Assembly: GCF_007995215.1 (NCBI RefSeq)
Contig: NZ_VCDK01000003.1
Coordinates: 744,001-808,000, forward strand
Length of the DNA: 64,000 nt
Direction of reading: 5' to 3'
From: Shimia ponticola
GTDB taxonomy: Bacteria; Pseudomonadota; Alphaproteobacteria; Rhodobacterales; Rhodobacteraceae
Within the stretch, counting starts at the first letter, position 1. Every line of letters starts with the position of its first letter. A program made the position numbers and the translations under genes. Below the pieces are notes generated by a model. That model saw nothing but the letters and a program-made list of their open reading frames with translations, ran no database searches and had not been told where the DNA came from. Positions 1-9,293 of this stretch are shown here, one piece after another.

Positions 1-660
1 CTCAAGGCAATTCTCCGGCAGAATGACCAAAAGCCCATGACGGTCTGTTGCGATGCTGACTGTCCCGGTTGCATGATTTGACGTGCTGATCAGCCCATCG
101 GGGGCCACATCCGCGCGATCCAGTGGATAGCGCAAGCCCTCGCTTGTTACAGTGCACGGCAAGAGCGGGTAAAGCGCAACAGGAACGCCGTCTGCCAAAT
201 CGAGCGACACCCTGCTCGGCGCGATGAAGCAAAGCTCAGTTTCTGACAACAGGATGATTGGGCGCGCGTCATTCAAAAGCGCTGAATAGGCCGCGAGGGT
301 GTGATCCATCCGTTTGCCCAAGAACCCAACTCCGAGGATCAAGCGCGCGTTGGTCGACGCCAGACATTTTTCAAAGTCGGTGCTATCTTGATCGGGAACG
401 TGATGCACACGATCGGGCGGCAGGGACGCGCGCGTCTCGGCGTCGAGGCTATCGAAATCGCCAATGACAGCATCGGGTATGACCCCGGCATCAAGCGCCA
501 CTCGGGCACCTCCATCGGCAGCGATGCATGTCGGCGCAAACTGCAACGCCTTGGAAAGCATTTGTGGCGTAGCCTCGCCCCCGCCGATCAGTGTGACAGG
601 GCCGGATTGTGGTGAAATGGGGCGAGACATGGGCAAACACGCAGCGAATCGAGTATTCAT
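1..660 (-). CDS. thiN: Thiamine diphosphokinase (3' end missing)
   Basis: Transfers pyrophosphate from ATP to thiamine to make the cofactor thiamine diphosphate in the cytoplasm. Reading the minus strand from ATG at 660 gives 220 codons without a stop before the window edge. Visible family motifs are IGGGE near residues 25-29, ADGGA 48-52, IGDFDSL 66-72 and DQDSTDFEK 90-98, which are the substrate and Mg-ATP sites of the family. Near the end GLRYPL and STSN match the C-terminal thiamine-binding beta domain, so only a few residues should be missing. ATG at 630 (MSRPISPQ) is an equally plausible start; neither has a clear ribosome binding site. It is divergent from the large gene at 788. Confidence 0.85.
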   Translation of the reverse strand, partial: MNTRFAACLPMSRPISPQSGPVTLIGGGEATPQMLSKALQFAPTCIAADGGARVALDAGVIPDAVIGDFDSLDAETRASLPPDRVHHVPDQDSTDFEKCLASTNARLILGVGFLGKRMDHTLAAYSALLNDARPIILLSETELCFIAPSRVSLDLADGVPVALYPLLPCTVTSEGLRYPLDRADVAPDGLISTSNHATGTVSIATDRHGLLVILPENCLE

Positions 661-710
661 CAGCAGATGACCACAGTCCCGCCACGAAAATACACGACAA
701 TTTTCCCGGT

Positions 711-730
711 TCCGGTCCATTCCGGTCCGT
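711..730. repeat. Tandem 10-bp repeat in a divergent promoter region
   Basis: Two adjacent copies, TCCGGTCCAT (711-720) and TCCGGTCCGT (721-730), differ at one base. They are flanked by partial copies (TCCCGGT before, CCCGGC after). The repeat lies between the divergent thiN and 788 genes. It could be a regulator site or simply a low-complexity stretch. Confidence 0.4.
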
Positions 731-787
731 CCCGGCTTGGTAAACACTTCGACAACGAGTGGTCAAATATACAAGTGAGTCGTCGCT

Positions 788-2848
788 ATGGTTGGCAATA
801 ACAAGGTTCTCACCGTCTCATACGGGACCTTTTCCTGCACATTGGAAGGTTTCGAAGACAGCTTCGACACCATGAAGGCGATCGCCGAGTATTTTCGCGA
901 TCTCGCCGCAGAAGACCGCTATTTCGGCGCTGAACCACCCCAACCCGACGCAGAAGTGATGGCTCGGATCGCAGAGCGCGAAGTGGCCCGCAATGTTCAG
1001 GCGCGCACCGAAGGCGGGCGTGTCCTTTTGCAAACGGCTCCAGCGACCGCAGCACCCGCTCCTGAAACTGAAACCGCGCCTTCCCCATCGAAAGACACTG
1101 CCGCCGCAGACGCTGCCCCATCGGTGCACGAACAACCAAACGAGGACATGACCACCCAGCCTGTCTCGGAATTGTCCGCGCCAGAGCAGGAAGCGGATCA
1201 AGATACCGTGCCCGAGGCCGCTGATCAGGTAGAGGCCCCCGAACAGGACGCTGCCGTTCAAGCCCGCGCTGCAACTGAAGTAAATGACGCAGGCGACGCT
1301 CAGTCCGAAGATGTTGCCGACGAAGATGACGCCGACAGCGAAGCCGCTGCGGTTGAGGCGAAACGCGAAGCCAAACGCGAAGCCCGCGCCCGTCGTCAGG
1401 CTCGCCGCGCGGCACGCGCCGCTGAGGCAGAAGCAGCTGCCGAGGCCGCAGAGGCTGAAGAGCAACAGGCCGAAATTCCACCGGCCGAGCTTGAGGCAGA
1501 CGACGCTGCTCAGGAAACATCCGATGAGGATGACTTGCAGGTGGCTCTTTCAAACGCCGAGCAAGCGGAGCCTGTGCAGGAACCAGAGCCGGATGAAGGT
1601 GACAGCCTGACCGCAAAACTGCGCCGCATTCAGGCCGTTGTCGGGACCGCAGCCGTTGCAGGTGGCGCAGTCGCCGCGACCAGCGCAGCAAAATCAGACG
1701 ACGAATATTCCGAGGATGAACACGCCGAGGATTTTTCTGAAACCGCGTCCGAAGACACGGCGGACGCGGAGGAACCGCAAGCAGATGGGCCCGCACCGGT
1801 GCGCGTTCTCAAGATGAAAAAGAAAGATTTCGAGGCCGTCATTGAAGACGGAGCCGTCGAAGAAATCACCGACGAGCAAGACGCAGAGTCGATCTTCTCC
1901 GATCTTGATGGTCTTGATGAACTGGCGGAGAAAGTCGACGACGCAGAGGTCGAGAGCACCCTGTCCCGCGAAGAAGAAGATGAGCTGGCACGTGAATTGG
2001 CAGCCCTCGAAGAAGAGGCCGATGATCAGCCAGAACCGGCAATCGCCTCCGAGGACGATGGCGCCTTCGACGAGGATGCTCCAGCCCCCGCAAATCGTGG
2101 CCAGACCGTTGGCCGCGCAGTTTTGGAACAGCAGGCAGATACGGCCGAAACAGCCGTAAACCGCCTTTTGGAAAAAACCGAAGAGGCCATGGACGAACCC
2201 GCAAGCAAAACGCGGCGAAACGCGATCAGCCATTTGAAAGCCGCCGTCGCCGCAACCGTTGCGGAACGCAAGGCTGGCACGCCACGACCTGAAGCCGCGG
2301 ACAAGGTAGATCAACCCTATCGTGAGGATTTGGCCCGCGTCGTGCGCCCAAAGCGCCCAGCCAAACGCGCCGAGCCTGTTGAGGCAGAAGCACGCCAACA
2401 AGGCGACCGCCCCAAACCGGCTCCGCTGAAATTGGTCGCATCGCAGCGCGTTGACGCAACGCAACCCAAAGAGCCTGCCGCCCCCGCGCAGCCTGTGCGT
2501 CCACGCCGTGTTGAGGCCAAAGCCGCAACTGAAGCTGCATCGCCGGAATTTGCCAAATTTGCCGCATCCGTCGGCGCAGATGAAATTCCTGACATGCTTG
2601 AAGCGGCAGCGTCTTTCACCACTTTTGTGGAAGGCAACGAGGTCTTTTCGCGTCCACAGGTCATGCGGCTTGTGCAATCGGCATTGCCGGACGGGTCATT
2701 TTCTCGCGAAGACGGTCTGCGGGCCTTTGGCACGCTCTTGCGGCAAGGTCGTATGAACAAGATCCGCGGCGGTCAGTTCGAGGTCACCGAACACACCCGT
2801 TTTGTCGAAGCCGCGCAGGACCATGGCGGCGCACGCGCAGCCGGTTAA
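788..2848 (+). CDS. Large acidic Rhodobacteraceae protein of unknown function
   Basis: A 686-residue protein in three parts. Residues 1-90 form a compact, conserved-looking head (YGTFSCTLEGFEDSF, AIAEYFRDLAAEDRYFG). Residues about 90-470 are very rich in Ala, Glu and Asp, with coiled-coil-like Arg/Glu/Ala runs and one short hydrophobic Gly/Ala/Val stretch near 282-299 that could be a weak membrane segment. Residues about 475-686 form a basic then folded tail (FAASVGADEIPDMLEAAASF). I recall relatives from related genomes listed as hypothetical, sometimes under a chemotaxis label; no CheA kinase motif is present here. It stands alone and ends at a good terminator. The start at 788 lacks a strong ribosome binding site. 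The function is not known to me. Confidence 0.8.
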   Translation: MVGNNKVLTVSYGTFSCTLEGFEDSFDTMKAIAEYFRDLAAEDRYFGAEPPQPDAEVMARIAEREVARNVQARTEGGRVLLQTAPATAAPAPETETAPSPSKDTAAADAAPSVHEQPNEDMTTQPVSELSAPEQEADQDTVPEAADQVEAPEQDAAVQARAATEVNDAGDAQSEDVADEDDADSEAAAVEAKREAKREARARRQARRAARAAEAEAAAEAAEAEEQQAEIPPAELEADDAAQETSDEDDLQVALSNAEQAEPVQEPEPDEGDSLTAKLRRIQAVVGTAAVAGGAVAATSAAKSDDEYSEDEHAEDFSETASEDTADAEEPQADGPAPVRVLKMKKKDFEAVIEDGAVEEITDEQDAESIFSDLDGLDELAEKVDDAEVESTLSREEEDELARELAALEEEADDQPEPAIASEDDGAFDEDAPAPANRGQTVGRAVLEQQADTAETAVNRLLEKTEEAMDEPASKTRRNAISHLKAAVAATVAERKAGTPRPEAADKVDQPYREDLARVVRPKRPAKRAEPVEAEARQQGDRPKPAPLKLVASQRVDATQPKEPAAPAQPVRPRRVEAKAATEAASPEFAKFAASVGADEIPDMLEAAASFTTFVEGNEVFSRPQVMRLVQSALPDGSFSREDGLRAFGTLLRQGRMNKIRGGQFEVTEHTRFVEAAQDHGGARAAG

Positions 2849-2870
2849 ATCGAGACACCAGCAATAAGAA

Positions 2871-2897
2871 AACGGCCCGCTTCGACGGGCCGTTTTT
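2871..2897 (+). terminator. Rho-independent terminator after the 788 gene
   Basis: Perfect 9-bp stem AACGGCCCG / CGGGCCGTT with a 6-base loop, followed by TTT. It lies 22 bases after the stop of the acidic-protein gene. Confidence 0.85.
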
Positions 2898-2919
2898 CTG
2901 TTTACCTACCTTGCAGGGG

Positions 2920-3168
2920 TCAAGAGGCATCCTCAGGCGGTGCATCGGGGTCTGCTTGTCCCACACCTTTGAAAACCGCTTTCAATGGAAAGGCCCAGAG
3001 CACGCCCAAACCAATATAGATGCCCAATTCGACCAAGATCGGCGGAGCATTCAGCGGGTCCGGAAACAGCCAGTTCATGATCGTCACAGCCGCGACGATG
3101 TAGGCTGGCAACGCGACGATCAGAACGAAAAGGGACAAACGCTTGCGCGCTTTATAACTCAGGGCCAT
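2920..3168 (-). CDS. DUF2842 small membrane protein
   Basis: An 82-residue inner-membrane protein starting MALSYKARKR, with two predicted membrane helices (about 11-33 and 46-66), a basic N-terminus and the tail FKGVGQADPD. These match my memory of the alphaproteobacterial DUF2842 family, whose role is unknown. I chose ATG at 3168 because AAGGTGG lies just upstream; an in-frame codon at 3186 would add six poorly conserved residues. The gene follows purA by 31 bases on the same strand and is probably co-transcribed with it. Confidence 0.8.
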   Translation of the reverse strand: MALSYKARKRLSLFVLIVALPAYIVAAVTIMNWLFPDPLNAPPILVELGIYIGLGVLWAFPLKAVFKGVGQADPDAPPEDAS

Positions 3169-3199
3169 GCACCACCTTGTTGTCAAACCAATATGCGGA

Positions 3200-4492
3200 T
3201 CAGTCCGCGAACGGGTCAGTCACAAGGATCGTGTCCTCCCGCTCAGGTGAAGTGGAAACTAGGGCAACAGGGCACTGGATCAATTCCTCGATCCGGCGGA
3301 CATATTTGATCGCCTCAGCCGGCAAATCCGCCCAGCTCCGCGCGCCAGCCGTCGATTCAGACCAGCCTTTGACCGTCTCATAGACCGGCGTCACACGCGC
3401 CTGCAGATCAGCCGCTGTGGGCAGATAATCCAGCGTCTCACCGTCAAGCTCATAGCCTGTACAGATTTTGATCTCGTCAAACCCGTCCAGCACATCAAGC
3501 TTGGTCAGCGAGATGCCCGAAACGCCAGAGGTCACGCAGGTTTGGCGCACAAGACAGGCATCAAACCAGCCACAGCGACGTTTGCGGCCCGTCGTTGTAC
3601 CGAACTCATGCCCGCGTTCGCCCAGTCGCTGACCATCATCATCGTCAAGCTCGGTTGGAAACGGACCTTCGCCCACGCGGGTCGTGTACGCCTTGGTGAT
3701 ACCCAACACGTAGTCGATTGAGCCAGGACCAATTCCGGTCCCTGTTGCGGCCTGACCGGCGATGACGTTGGACGATGTCACGAACGGGTAGGTGCCGAAA
3801 TCGATATCCAGCAGCGCGCCCTGCGCCCCTTCGAACAAGATACGCTTACCGGCGCGGCGCTTTTCATTCAGCACCTTCCAGACAGGCGCAGCGTATTTCA
3901 GGATTTCTGGTGCAACCTCGCGCAGCTTGGCGATGAGAGCATCACGGTCGACCGGCTCAAGGCCAAGACCCGAGCGCAAAGCGTTGTGGTGGATCAAAGC
4001 GCGATCAACACGCAATTCCAGTGTGGCATCATCGGCAAGGTCTGCAACACGGATCACACGGCGACCGACTTTGTCCTCGTAGGCAGGCCCGATGCCACGC
4101 CCGGTTGTGCCGATTTTGGCGACGGAATTCTGGCTCTCGCGCGCGCGGTCCAATTCACCGTGATATGGCAGGATCAACGGCGTGTTTTCCGCGATCATCA
4201 GGGTCTCGGGCGTGATTTCGATCCCTTGCTCACGAACCGTTTCGATTTCCTTGACCAGATGCCAAGGGTCCAGGACCACACCGTTGCCGATAACCGAAAG
4301 CTTGCCGCCACGGACAACGCCAGATGGCAGCGCATGCAATTTGTAGACCGCACCGTCGATCACGAGCGTATGTCCCGCGTTATGACCGCCCTGGAACCGC
4401 GCAATGACGTCTGCACGCTCGCTCAGCCAATCGACGATCTTGCCTTTTCCTTCGTCACCCCATTGGGTGCCGACAACGACAACATTGGCCAT
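3200..4492 (-). CDS. purA: Adenylosuccinate synthetase
   Basis: First committed step from IMP to AMP: IMP + L-aspartate + GTP give adenylosuccinate. The protein is 430 residues, the usual length. Visible motifs are [11 protein letters not shown] at 8-18 with the catalytic Asp13, GGHNAGHT with His41 acting on GTP/IMP, and [13 protein letters not shown] in the second half, which is characteristic of the family. No frameshift or missing key residue was seen. It reads away from the DUF6524 gene at 4611, leaving a 118-base shared upstream region. Confidence 0.97.
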   Translation of the reverse strand: MANVVVVGTQWGDEGKGKIVDWLSERADVIARFQGGHNAGHTLVIDGAVYKLHALPSGVVRGGKLSVIGNGVVLDPWHLVKEIETVREQGIEITPETLMIAENTPLILPYHGELDRARESQNSVAKIGTTGRGIGPAYEDKVGRRVIRVADLADDATLELRVDRALIHHNALRSGLGLEPVDRDALIAKLREVAPEILKYAAPVWKVLNEKRRAGKRILFEGAQGALLDIDFGTYPFVTSSNVIAGQAATGTGIGPGSIDYVLGITKAYTTRVGEGPFPTELDDDDGQRLGERGHEFGTTTGRKRRCGWFDACLVRQTCVTSGVSGISLTKLDVLDGFDEIKICTGYELDGETLDYLPTAADLQARVTPVYETVKGWSESTAGARSWADLPAEAIKYVRRIEELIQCPVALVSTSPEREDTILVTDPFAD

Positions 4493-4610
4493 GGTCCGTC
4501 TCCTTCACGGTCATCTTCCGGGTCGCAAATCCCGCGGCGTCTTAGCTGCCCTGCGCCGCTTGGGAAACCTGATTCTTGACCCACCGCCCATCTCGCGGCA
4601 ATGGGTCCCT

Positions 4611-5009
4611 ATGACCAAGTTTCTGATGCGCTGGGCATTCGCGTTCCTGCTGACCGCCACAACCTACAACCCGACCGAGTGGAATTTTGTCCGTTGGGCA
4701 ACCGACTCTTATGCCACCCAGACGTCCTTTGTGGTCCTTGCGGGCCTGATCCTGCTGATCGGATACATCATCTATCTGCGCGCCACGCTTCGTTCGATCG
4801 GCGCGTTTGGCGTATTGCTGGTGGTTGCATTGATCGGTGCGCTGCTGTGGGTTTTGTACGACCTTGGGTGGCTCAGCCTTGAAAACGCCAACCTGAATCT
4901 TTGGATTGGAAACATCGCGCTCAGCTTTGTGCTTGGCGTCGGGATGTCGTGGAGCATCATCCGACGCGCAATATCCGGGCAGGCCGACGTGGACGATGTC
5001 GACGAATGA
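4611..5009 (+). CDS. DUF6524 family membrane protein
   Basis: A 132-residue protein starting MTKFLMRWAFAF, with four predicted membrane helices (about 4-20, 38-58, 63-83, 98-118) and an acidic tail ending DVDDVDE. The N-terminal pattern RWAFAF...TYNPTEWN fits the small membrane family called DUF6524 in related bacteria; its function is unknown. The frame stays open upstream to 4404, but that part overlaps purA antisense and reads as low-quality coding, so ATG 4611 is preferred. It is upstream of secG in the same direction. Confidence 0.7.
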   Translation: MTKFLMRWAFAFLLTATTYNPTEWNFVRWATDSYATQTSFVVLAGLILLIGYIIYLRATLRSIGAFGVLLVVALIGALLWVLYDLGWLSLENANLNLWIGNIALSFVLGVGMSWSIIRRAISGQADVDDVDE

Positions 5010-5111
5010 AGCCCGAGTTGGGGGTTGCGGGCCAGTTCCCAACCTTCTAGATACCCCCAGTCTATCCAAGGGTGCTGATGGCAGCGCCCGCCGCCGACTG
5101 GAATGCCGCCT

Positions 5112-5456
5112 ATGGAAAACGTGATCCTGATCATCCTTCTGCTATTGGCCGTTGCGCTGATTGGTGTTGTCCTCTTGCAGCGCTCCGAAGGGGGCGGGCT
5201 TGGCATGGGCGGCGGTGGCGGCGGCGTGCAGGCACGTGGCCAAGGCAACGCGATGACACGGCTCACATGGATTCTGGGAAGCGCCTTTATGGCCGCTGCC
5301 CTTGCGCTGACCGTCTATTCTGCGCAGCAGGCATCAACATCGTCGGTTGTCGATGTTTTGGGTGTCGAAGTTGAAGAGGACGCAACGCTGCCCGATCTGG
5401 GTGACAGCTTGTTGCCTCCGACAACGAACGAACCGCTTCTGCCGACGGCAGAGTAA
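5112..5456 (+). CDS. secG: Protein translocase subunit SecG
   Basis: A small subunit of the SecYEG channel in the inner membrane that assists SecA-driven export. The product is 114 residues from ATG 5112 (MENVILII); an in-frame ATG nine bases earlier (5103) is possible, but relatives start at MENV. It has two membrane helices (2-22 and about 52-70) joined by the family signature VVLLQRSEGGGLGMGGG. A Ser/Thr/Pro/Glu-rich tail of about 40 residues follows and would face the periplasm. It lies just upstream of pyrG. Confidence 0.93.
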   Translation: MENVILIILLLLAVALIGVVLLQRSEGGGLGMGGGGGGVQARGQGNAMTRLTWILGSAFMAAALALTVYSAQQASTSSVVDVLGVEVEEDATLPDLGDSLLPPTTNEPLLPTAE

Positions 5457-5477
5457 CCAATACCTACAAAACCTAGC

Positions 5478-5505
5478 GGGTGGCCAACGCCACCCTGCTT
5501 TATCT
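5478..5505 (+). terminator. Probable terminator after secG
   Basis: Perfect 7-bp stem GGGTGGC / GCCACCC with a CAAC loop, then TGCTTTATCTT. The U-tract is interrupted, so termination may be partial. It sits between secG and pyrG. Confidence 0.45.
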
Positions 5506-5610
5506 TGCGTCACGATTGCCAAACAGGGCCGAATCCTGTATGGCTCAAATCCCGTGGTGCTTGCCATATATCCGCCGAGGTTTCGGCGTGCAGACTGCGG
5601 GAGAGCCTGA

Positions 5611-7254
5611 ATGGCGCGTTTCATTTTCATCACCGGCGGCGTTGTTTCGTCCTTGGGCAAAGGCCTCGCTTCGGCCGCGCTGGGCGCATTGTTGCAGGCG
5701 CGCGGCTACTCGGTTCGACTGCGCAAACTCGACCCGTACCTCAACGTTGATCCCGGCACGATGAGCCCGTTTGAGCATGGCGAAGTGTTCGTTACCGATG
5801 ACGGGGCTGAAACCGATCTGGACCTCGGTCACTATGAACGCTTCACAGGCGTCGCGGCCCGTCACACGGACAGCGTCAGCTCGGGCCGGATCTATTCTAC
5901 GGTTCTCGAAAAGGAACGCCGTGGCGATTATCTGGGCAAAACAATCCAGGTGATCCCGCATGTGACGAATGAGATTAAAGACTTCCTCTCGATCGGAGAG
6001 GACGAGGTCGATTTCATGCTCTGCGAAATCGGCGGCACCGTCGGTGATATCGAAGGGCTGCCATTCTTTGAGGCGATCCGCCAGTTCAGCCAGGACAAGC
6101 CCCGCGGGCAGTGCATATTCATGCATCTGACGCTGCTGCCTTACATCGCGGCCTCTGGTGAGCTTAAGACCAAGCCGACCCAGCACAGCGTGAAAGAACT
6201 GCGTTCAATCGGGATCGCGCCAGATGTTCTCGTCTGCCGCTCCGAAGGTCCTATTCCTCTGAAAGAACGTGAAAAGCTGGCTCTGTTCTGCAACGTGCGC
6301 CCAGATAGCGTGATTGCGGCACAAGATCTTAAGTCGATCTATGAAGCCCCACTGGCCTATCACAAAGAGGGACTGGATCAGGCCGTTCTTGATGCCTTTG
6401 GGATTTCTCCGGCACCGAAGCCCAAACTTGAACGCTGGGATGATGTATCGGATCGCGTCTTCAACCCAGAAGGCGAGGTCAAAGTCGCCATCGTTGGCAA
6501 ATACACGCAATTGGAAGACGCTTATAAATCCATCGCCGAGGCGCTGACCCATGGTGGCATGGCCAACCGTGTGAAAGTCAAGGTCGAGTGGGTCGATGCC
6601 GAACTGTTCGAAAAAGAGGACGCTGCGCCGCATCTCGAAGGCTTCCATGCAATCCTTGTGCCCGGCGGGTTTGGCGAACGCGGAACCGAGGGCAAGATCA
6701 AGGCGGCGCAATTCGCCCGCGAGCGTAAGGTGCCCTATCTGGGCATTTGCCTTGGCATGCAAATGGCCGTGATCGAAGCCGCGCGCAATCTGGCCAATCT
6801 TGGCGACGCTGGGTCCGAAGAATTTGACCATGAGGCCGGTGCAAAACGGTTCACTCCGGTGGTGTATCACCTCAAGGAATGGGTGCAGGGCAACCATAAG
6901 GTCCGCCGCAAAGTTGATGACAACAAGGGCGGCACCATGCGCCTTGGCGCCTACAACGCTGTCCTGACCGAAGGGTCGAAGGTTGCCGAAGTCTATGGCC
7001 AGACCGCCATCGAAGAGCGCCACCGCCACCGCTACGAAGTGGACATCAAGTACCGCGAACAGCTTGAAGACTGCGGTTTGATTTTCTCAGGCATGTCGCC
7101 AGACGGACGTTTGCCAGAAATCGTCGAGCACAAGGATCATCCTTGGTTCATCGGGGTTCAGTTTCACCCGGAACTGAAGTCAAAACCCTTTGACCCGCAT
7201 CCGCTCTTCCGCGACTTTGTCCGCGCAGCAAAAGATGTCAGCCGATTGGTCTAG
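5611..7254 (+). CDS. pyrG: CTP synthase
   Basis: Makes CTP from UTP, ATP and glutamine. The 547-residue product has the usual two domains. The amidoligase domain starts [18 protein letters not shown], a P-loop-like signature. The class I glutaminase domain (about 290-540) has nucleophile Cys380 in GICLGMQ and partner residues His519 and Glu521 in FHPEL. The length is normal and the key residues are present. The next gene begins three bases after the stop, so pyrG may lead an operon with the TerB trio. Confidence 0.97.
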   Translation: MARFIFITGGVVSSLGKGLASAALGALLQARGYSVRLRKLDPYLNVDPGTMSPFEHGEVFVTDDGAETDLDLGHYERFTGVAARHTDSVSSGRIYSTVLEKERRGDYLGKTIQVIPHVTNEIKDFLSIGEDEVDFMLCEIGGTVGDIEGLPFFEAIRQFSQDKPRGQCIFMHLTLLPYIAASGELKTKPTQHSVKELRSIGIAPDVLVCRSEGPIPLKEREKLALFCNVRPDSVIAAQDLKSIYEAPLAYHKEGLDQAVLDAFGISPAPKPKLERWDDVSDRVFNPEGEVKVAIVGKYTQLEDAYKSIAEALTHGGMANRVKVKVEWVDAELFEKEDAAPHLEGFHAILVPGGFGERGTEGKIKAAQFARERKVPYLGICLGMQMAVIEAARNLANLGDAGSEEFDHEAGAKRFTPVVYHLKEWVQGNHKVRRKVDDNKGGTMRLGAYNAVLTEGSKVAEVYGQTAIEERHRHRYEVDIKYREQLEDCGLIFSGMSPDGRLPEIVEHKDHPWFIGVQFHPELKSKPFDPHPLFRDFVRAAKDVSRLV

Positions 7255-7257
7255 CCC

Positions 7258-7719
7258 ATGTTCGAACGCCTGTTTCACCTGTTTGACCCTGAACCGTATG
7301 AAACACCTCTGCCAGAGGCGGACGCAGAGCACGCGTTCGGTGCGTTGATGGTCAGGGTCGCCAAGGCCGACCACGCGTATCTATACCAAGAGCTCGAACG
7401 CATCGATTACATCCTCGCCAAGCGTAACAACCTGTCGGCGGTGGATGCCGCAAAGTTCAGGGCCGGTTGCGAAAAGCTGGAAGAAGCAATGCCGGATACA
7501 AAGGCATTGTCCGAAATCCTCGCTCGCGAAGTGCCCGAAGAAGGGCGAGAATCGATGTTCATAGCCTTGTGGCAGGTGTTGTTGGCCGATGGCCTGAAAC
7601 ACCGCAGCGAGGAAAAGGTCATAGATCAGGTCGCCGCGATCCTTGGGATCGGTGCAAACCGAGCAACAGCCTTGGCGGCAAGCGTTCTGCCCGGCATGCC
7701 TAACAAGGATGGGACGTAA
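7258..7719 (+). CDS. TerB-domain protein (first copy)
   Basis: A 153-residue, all-helical protein starting MFERLFHLFDPEP. It resembles the TerB fold: an acidic helix bundle with repeated patterns (LMVRVAKADHAYLYQELERIDYIL, and ALWQVLLADGLKHRSEEKVI with D/E positions suggestive of metal binding). Such domains occur in many proteins unrelated to tellurite resistance. It lies three bases after pyrG and three before the DUF1330 gene. A paralogue starts at 8049. No clear ribosome binding site precedes it, so translational coupling to pyrG is likely. Confidence 0.75.
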   Translation: MFERLFHLFDPEPYETPLPEADAEHAFGALMVRVAKADHAYLYQELERIDYILAKRNNLSAVDAAKFRAGCEKLEEAMPDTKALSEILAREVPEEGRESMFIALWQVLLADGLKHRSEEKVIDQVAAILGIGANRATALAASVLPGMPNKDGT

Positions 7720-7722
7720 ACC

Positions 7723-8016
7723 ATGGCCAAAGGATACTGGATTGCCCACGGCACCGTGCATGACCCAGAAGCATATGATGCCTATCGGGCCGCAAACGCG
7801 GCCCCATTGGCCGAGTTCGGCGGGCGCTTTTTGGTGCGCGGTGGCGAACAACAGCTCAAAGAGGGAGACGCACGGCCACGCACCGTCGTGATCGAGTTCC
7901 CAACCTATGAGGCGGCCGTCGCATGTTACGAAAGCGCCGGCTATCAGGCGGCGATGGCTTTGCGCAGCGGTGTTGCCGACAGCGATCTTGTGATTGTCGC
8001 AGGCTATGACGGGTAG
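7723..8016 (+). CDS. DUF1330 family protein
   Basis: A 97-residue cytosolic protein with the dimeric alpha/beta-barrel type sequence of DUF1330: KGYWIAHGTVHDPEAYDAYR at the start, a central FGGRFLVRGG and a FPTYEAAVACYES helix. No enzymatic activity can be assigned. It is inserted between two TerB-domain genes and follows the first by three bases, so it should be co-transcribed with them. Confidence 0.85.
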   Translation: MAKGYWIAHGTVHDPEAYDAYRAANAAPLAEFGGRFLVRGGEQQLKEGDARPRTVVIEFPTYEAAVACYESAGYQAAMALRSGVADSDLVIVAGYDG

Positions 8017-8048
8017 AAGCCCGCCAATCGACGCCTTATATCCCTGAT

Positions 8049-8483
8049 ATGTTTGCAAACCTTCTCTCGCGCCTAAGCGCTCCTGAACCCGACCCTCTCG
8101 ATGATGGTGATGCACGGCTTGCCCTCACTGCGCTCTTGGTGCGCGTTGCCCGCTCTGACGGAGACTATGCCGATGATGAGCGGGACCTGATCGTCAAGAT
8201 CGCCACCGAACGGTACGGTCTGAGCCCGTTTGAGGCACAGAAACTGCGCACGGATGCAGAGACGCTTGAGGCGGAAGCCCCCGACACGGTTCGATTCACG
8301 CGCGCGATCAAGGATGCCGTGCCCTACGAGGATCGCGCCAGCGTCATTGAGGCGCTTTGGAAAGTCGTTCTGGCCGACGGCGTCCGCGACCATGATGAAG
8401 ACGCATTACTGAGACTGGTCGCCAACCTGTTAGGCGTCACGGACCAAGACAGCGCCATCGCGCGCCGCCGCGCCCAGGGCTAA
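8049..8483 (+). CDS. TerB-domain protein (second copy)
   Basis: A 144-residue acidic helical protein starting MFANLLSRLSAPEPDP. It has the TerB-like pattern ALLVRVARSDGDYADDERDLI in the first half and ALWKVVLADGVRDHDED in the second; the paired Asp-rich loops are a family trait. It is paralogous to the gene at 7258 in length, order of motifs and N-terminal MF-x3-L pattern. It is separated from DUF1330 by 32 bases and from the next gene by 6. Its function is unknown. Confidence 0.75.
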   Translation: MFANLLSRLSAPEPDPLDDGDARLALTALLVRVARSDGDYADDERDLIVKIATERYGLSPFEAQKLRTDAETLEAEAPDTVRFTRAIKDAVPYEDRASVIEALWKVVLADGVRDHDEDALLRLVANLLGVTDQDSAIARRRAQG

Positions 8484-8489
8484 ACTCGA

Positions 8490-9200
8490 ATGATCGCCTC
8501 GCTGCCCATGTATGACGCTCCGGGTCAACAGGCGGCGAACGATCGCCTTTGGACTTTGATCCGGGATGCTTTGCCGTTTGAGGCTCCGGAAAGTCTGACA
8601 CGCGGAGCCGATTTATGGGACATGTGGACTTCGGATGACCTGCTGCTGTCGCAGACCTGCGGGCTTCCCTACCGCATGTCGCTTTATGACCGCACAAATC
8701 TGCTGGGTGTGCCCGACCAACGACTGCCACATGCATCGGCTGGAAATTACTATTCGGTCATAATCGCGCGAAACCCGGACCAATCCATCGAAAACGCGAC
8801 GCTTGCCTACAACGAAGGACGAAGCCAATCAGGTTGGGCATTTGTGGCGGAAATGAACACAAACCCATCATTGTGCACCGGTTCACATGCCGCTTCGGCA
8901 GCCGCGGTCAGAGACGGCGTGGCTGATATTGCAGCGATAGATGCATCAACCTGGCGGTTTTTGCGCGCAAGTGACCCGACACTGGCAGATTTGGTCGAGA
9001 TCGCACGCACCGAGGTCTCTCCTACCCTGCCCTTTATCACCAACATGGCAGACCACGTGTCGGACCTTGTGGAAGCTTTGACCAAGGCCTTTTCTGCGTT
9101 GTCACCAGAGGATGCGGACACGCTGGGCATGTATGGGCTCAAACAGATTCAAGCGGCGGATTACCTCGAATTGCCCATTCCAGCGCCACCGCAGTTTTGA
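8490..9200 (+). CDS. PhnD/SsuA-like substrate-binding protein without signal peptide
   Basis: A 236-residue protein starting MIASLPMYDAPGQQAAND. The fold resembles periplasmic binding proteins of the phosphonate type (LLLSQTCGLPYRMSL, NYYSVIIARN, SGWAFVAEMN, GVADIAAIDASTWRFL). There is no N-terminal hydrophobic segment, so the product should stay in the cytoplasm; a missed upstream start is unlikely because the TerB gene ends six bases before. Such leaderless homologues occur elsewhere in this bacterial group. It is 93 bases before an amino-acid ABC transporter but need not belong to it. Confidence 0.7.
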   Translation: MIASLPMYDAPGQQAANDRLWTLIRDALPFEAPESLTRGADLWDMWTSDDLLLSQTCGLPYRMSLYDRTNLLGVPDQRLPHASAGNYYSVIIARNPDQSIENATLAYNEGRSQSGWAFVAEMNTNPSLCTGSHAASAAAVRDGVADIAAIDASTWRFLRASDPTLADLVEIARTEVSPTLPFITNMADHVSDLVEALTKAFSALSPEDADTLGMYGLKQIQAADYLELPIPAPPQF

Positions 9201-9293
9201 CGCGCCTTACCTTAGGACAGCTATCGCTTCACTATTGCGCATGTGCAGGTTTTCTGGCCTAGTCTTCGCTTGAAGCTTGCAAACAGGTGGCCT

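Noticed and set aside
810-2677. Long open frames on the minus strand opposite the acidic-protein gene
   Set aside because: They are Arg/Leu/His-rich mirror frames produced by the GC-rich repetitive coding strand; no protein family pattern is visible.
7258-8483. Tellurite resistance operon
   Set aside because: Only TerB-like folds are present; terZ, terC, terD and terE are absent, and TerB domains occur in many unrelated contexts.
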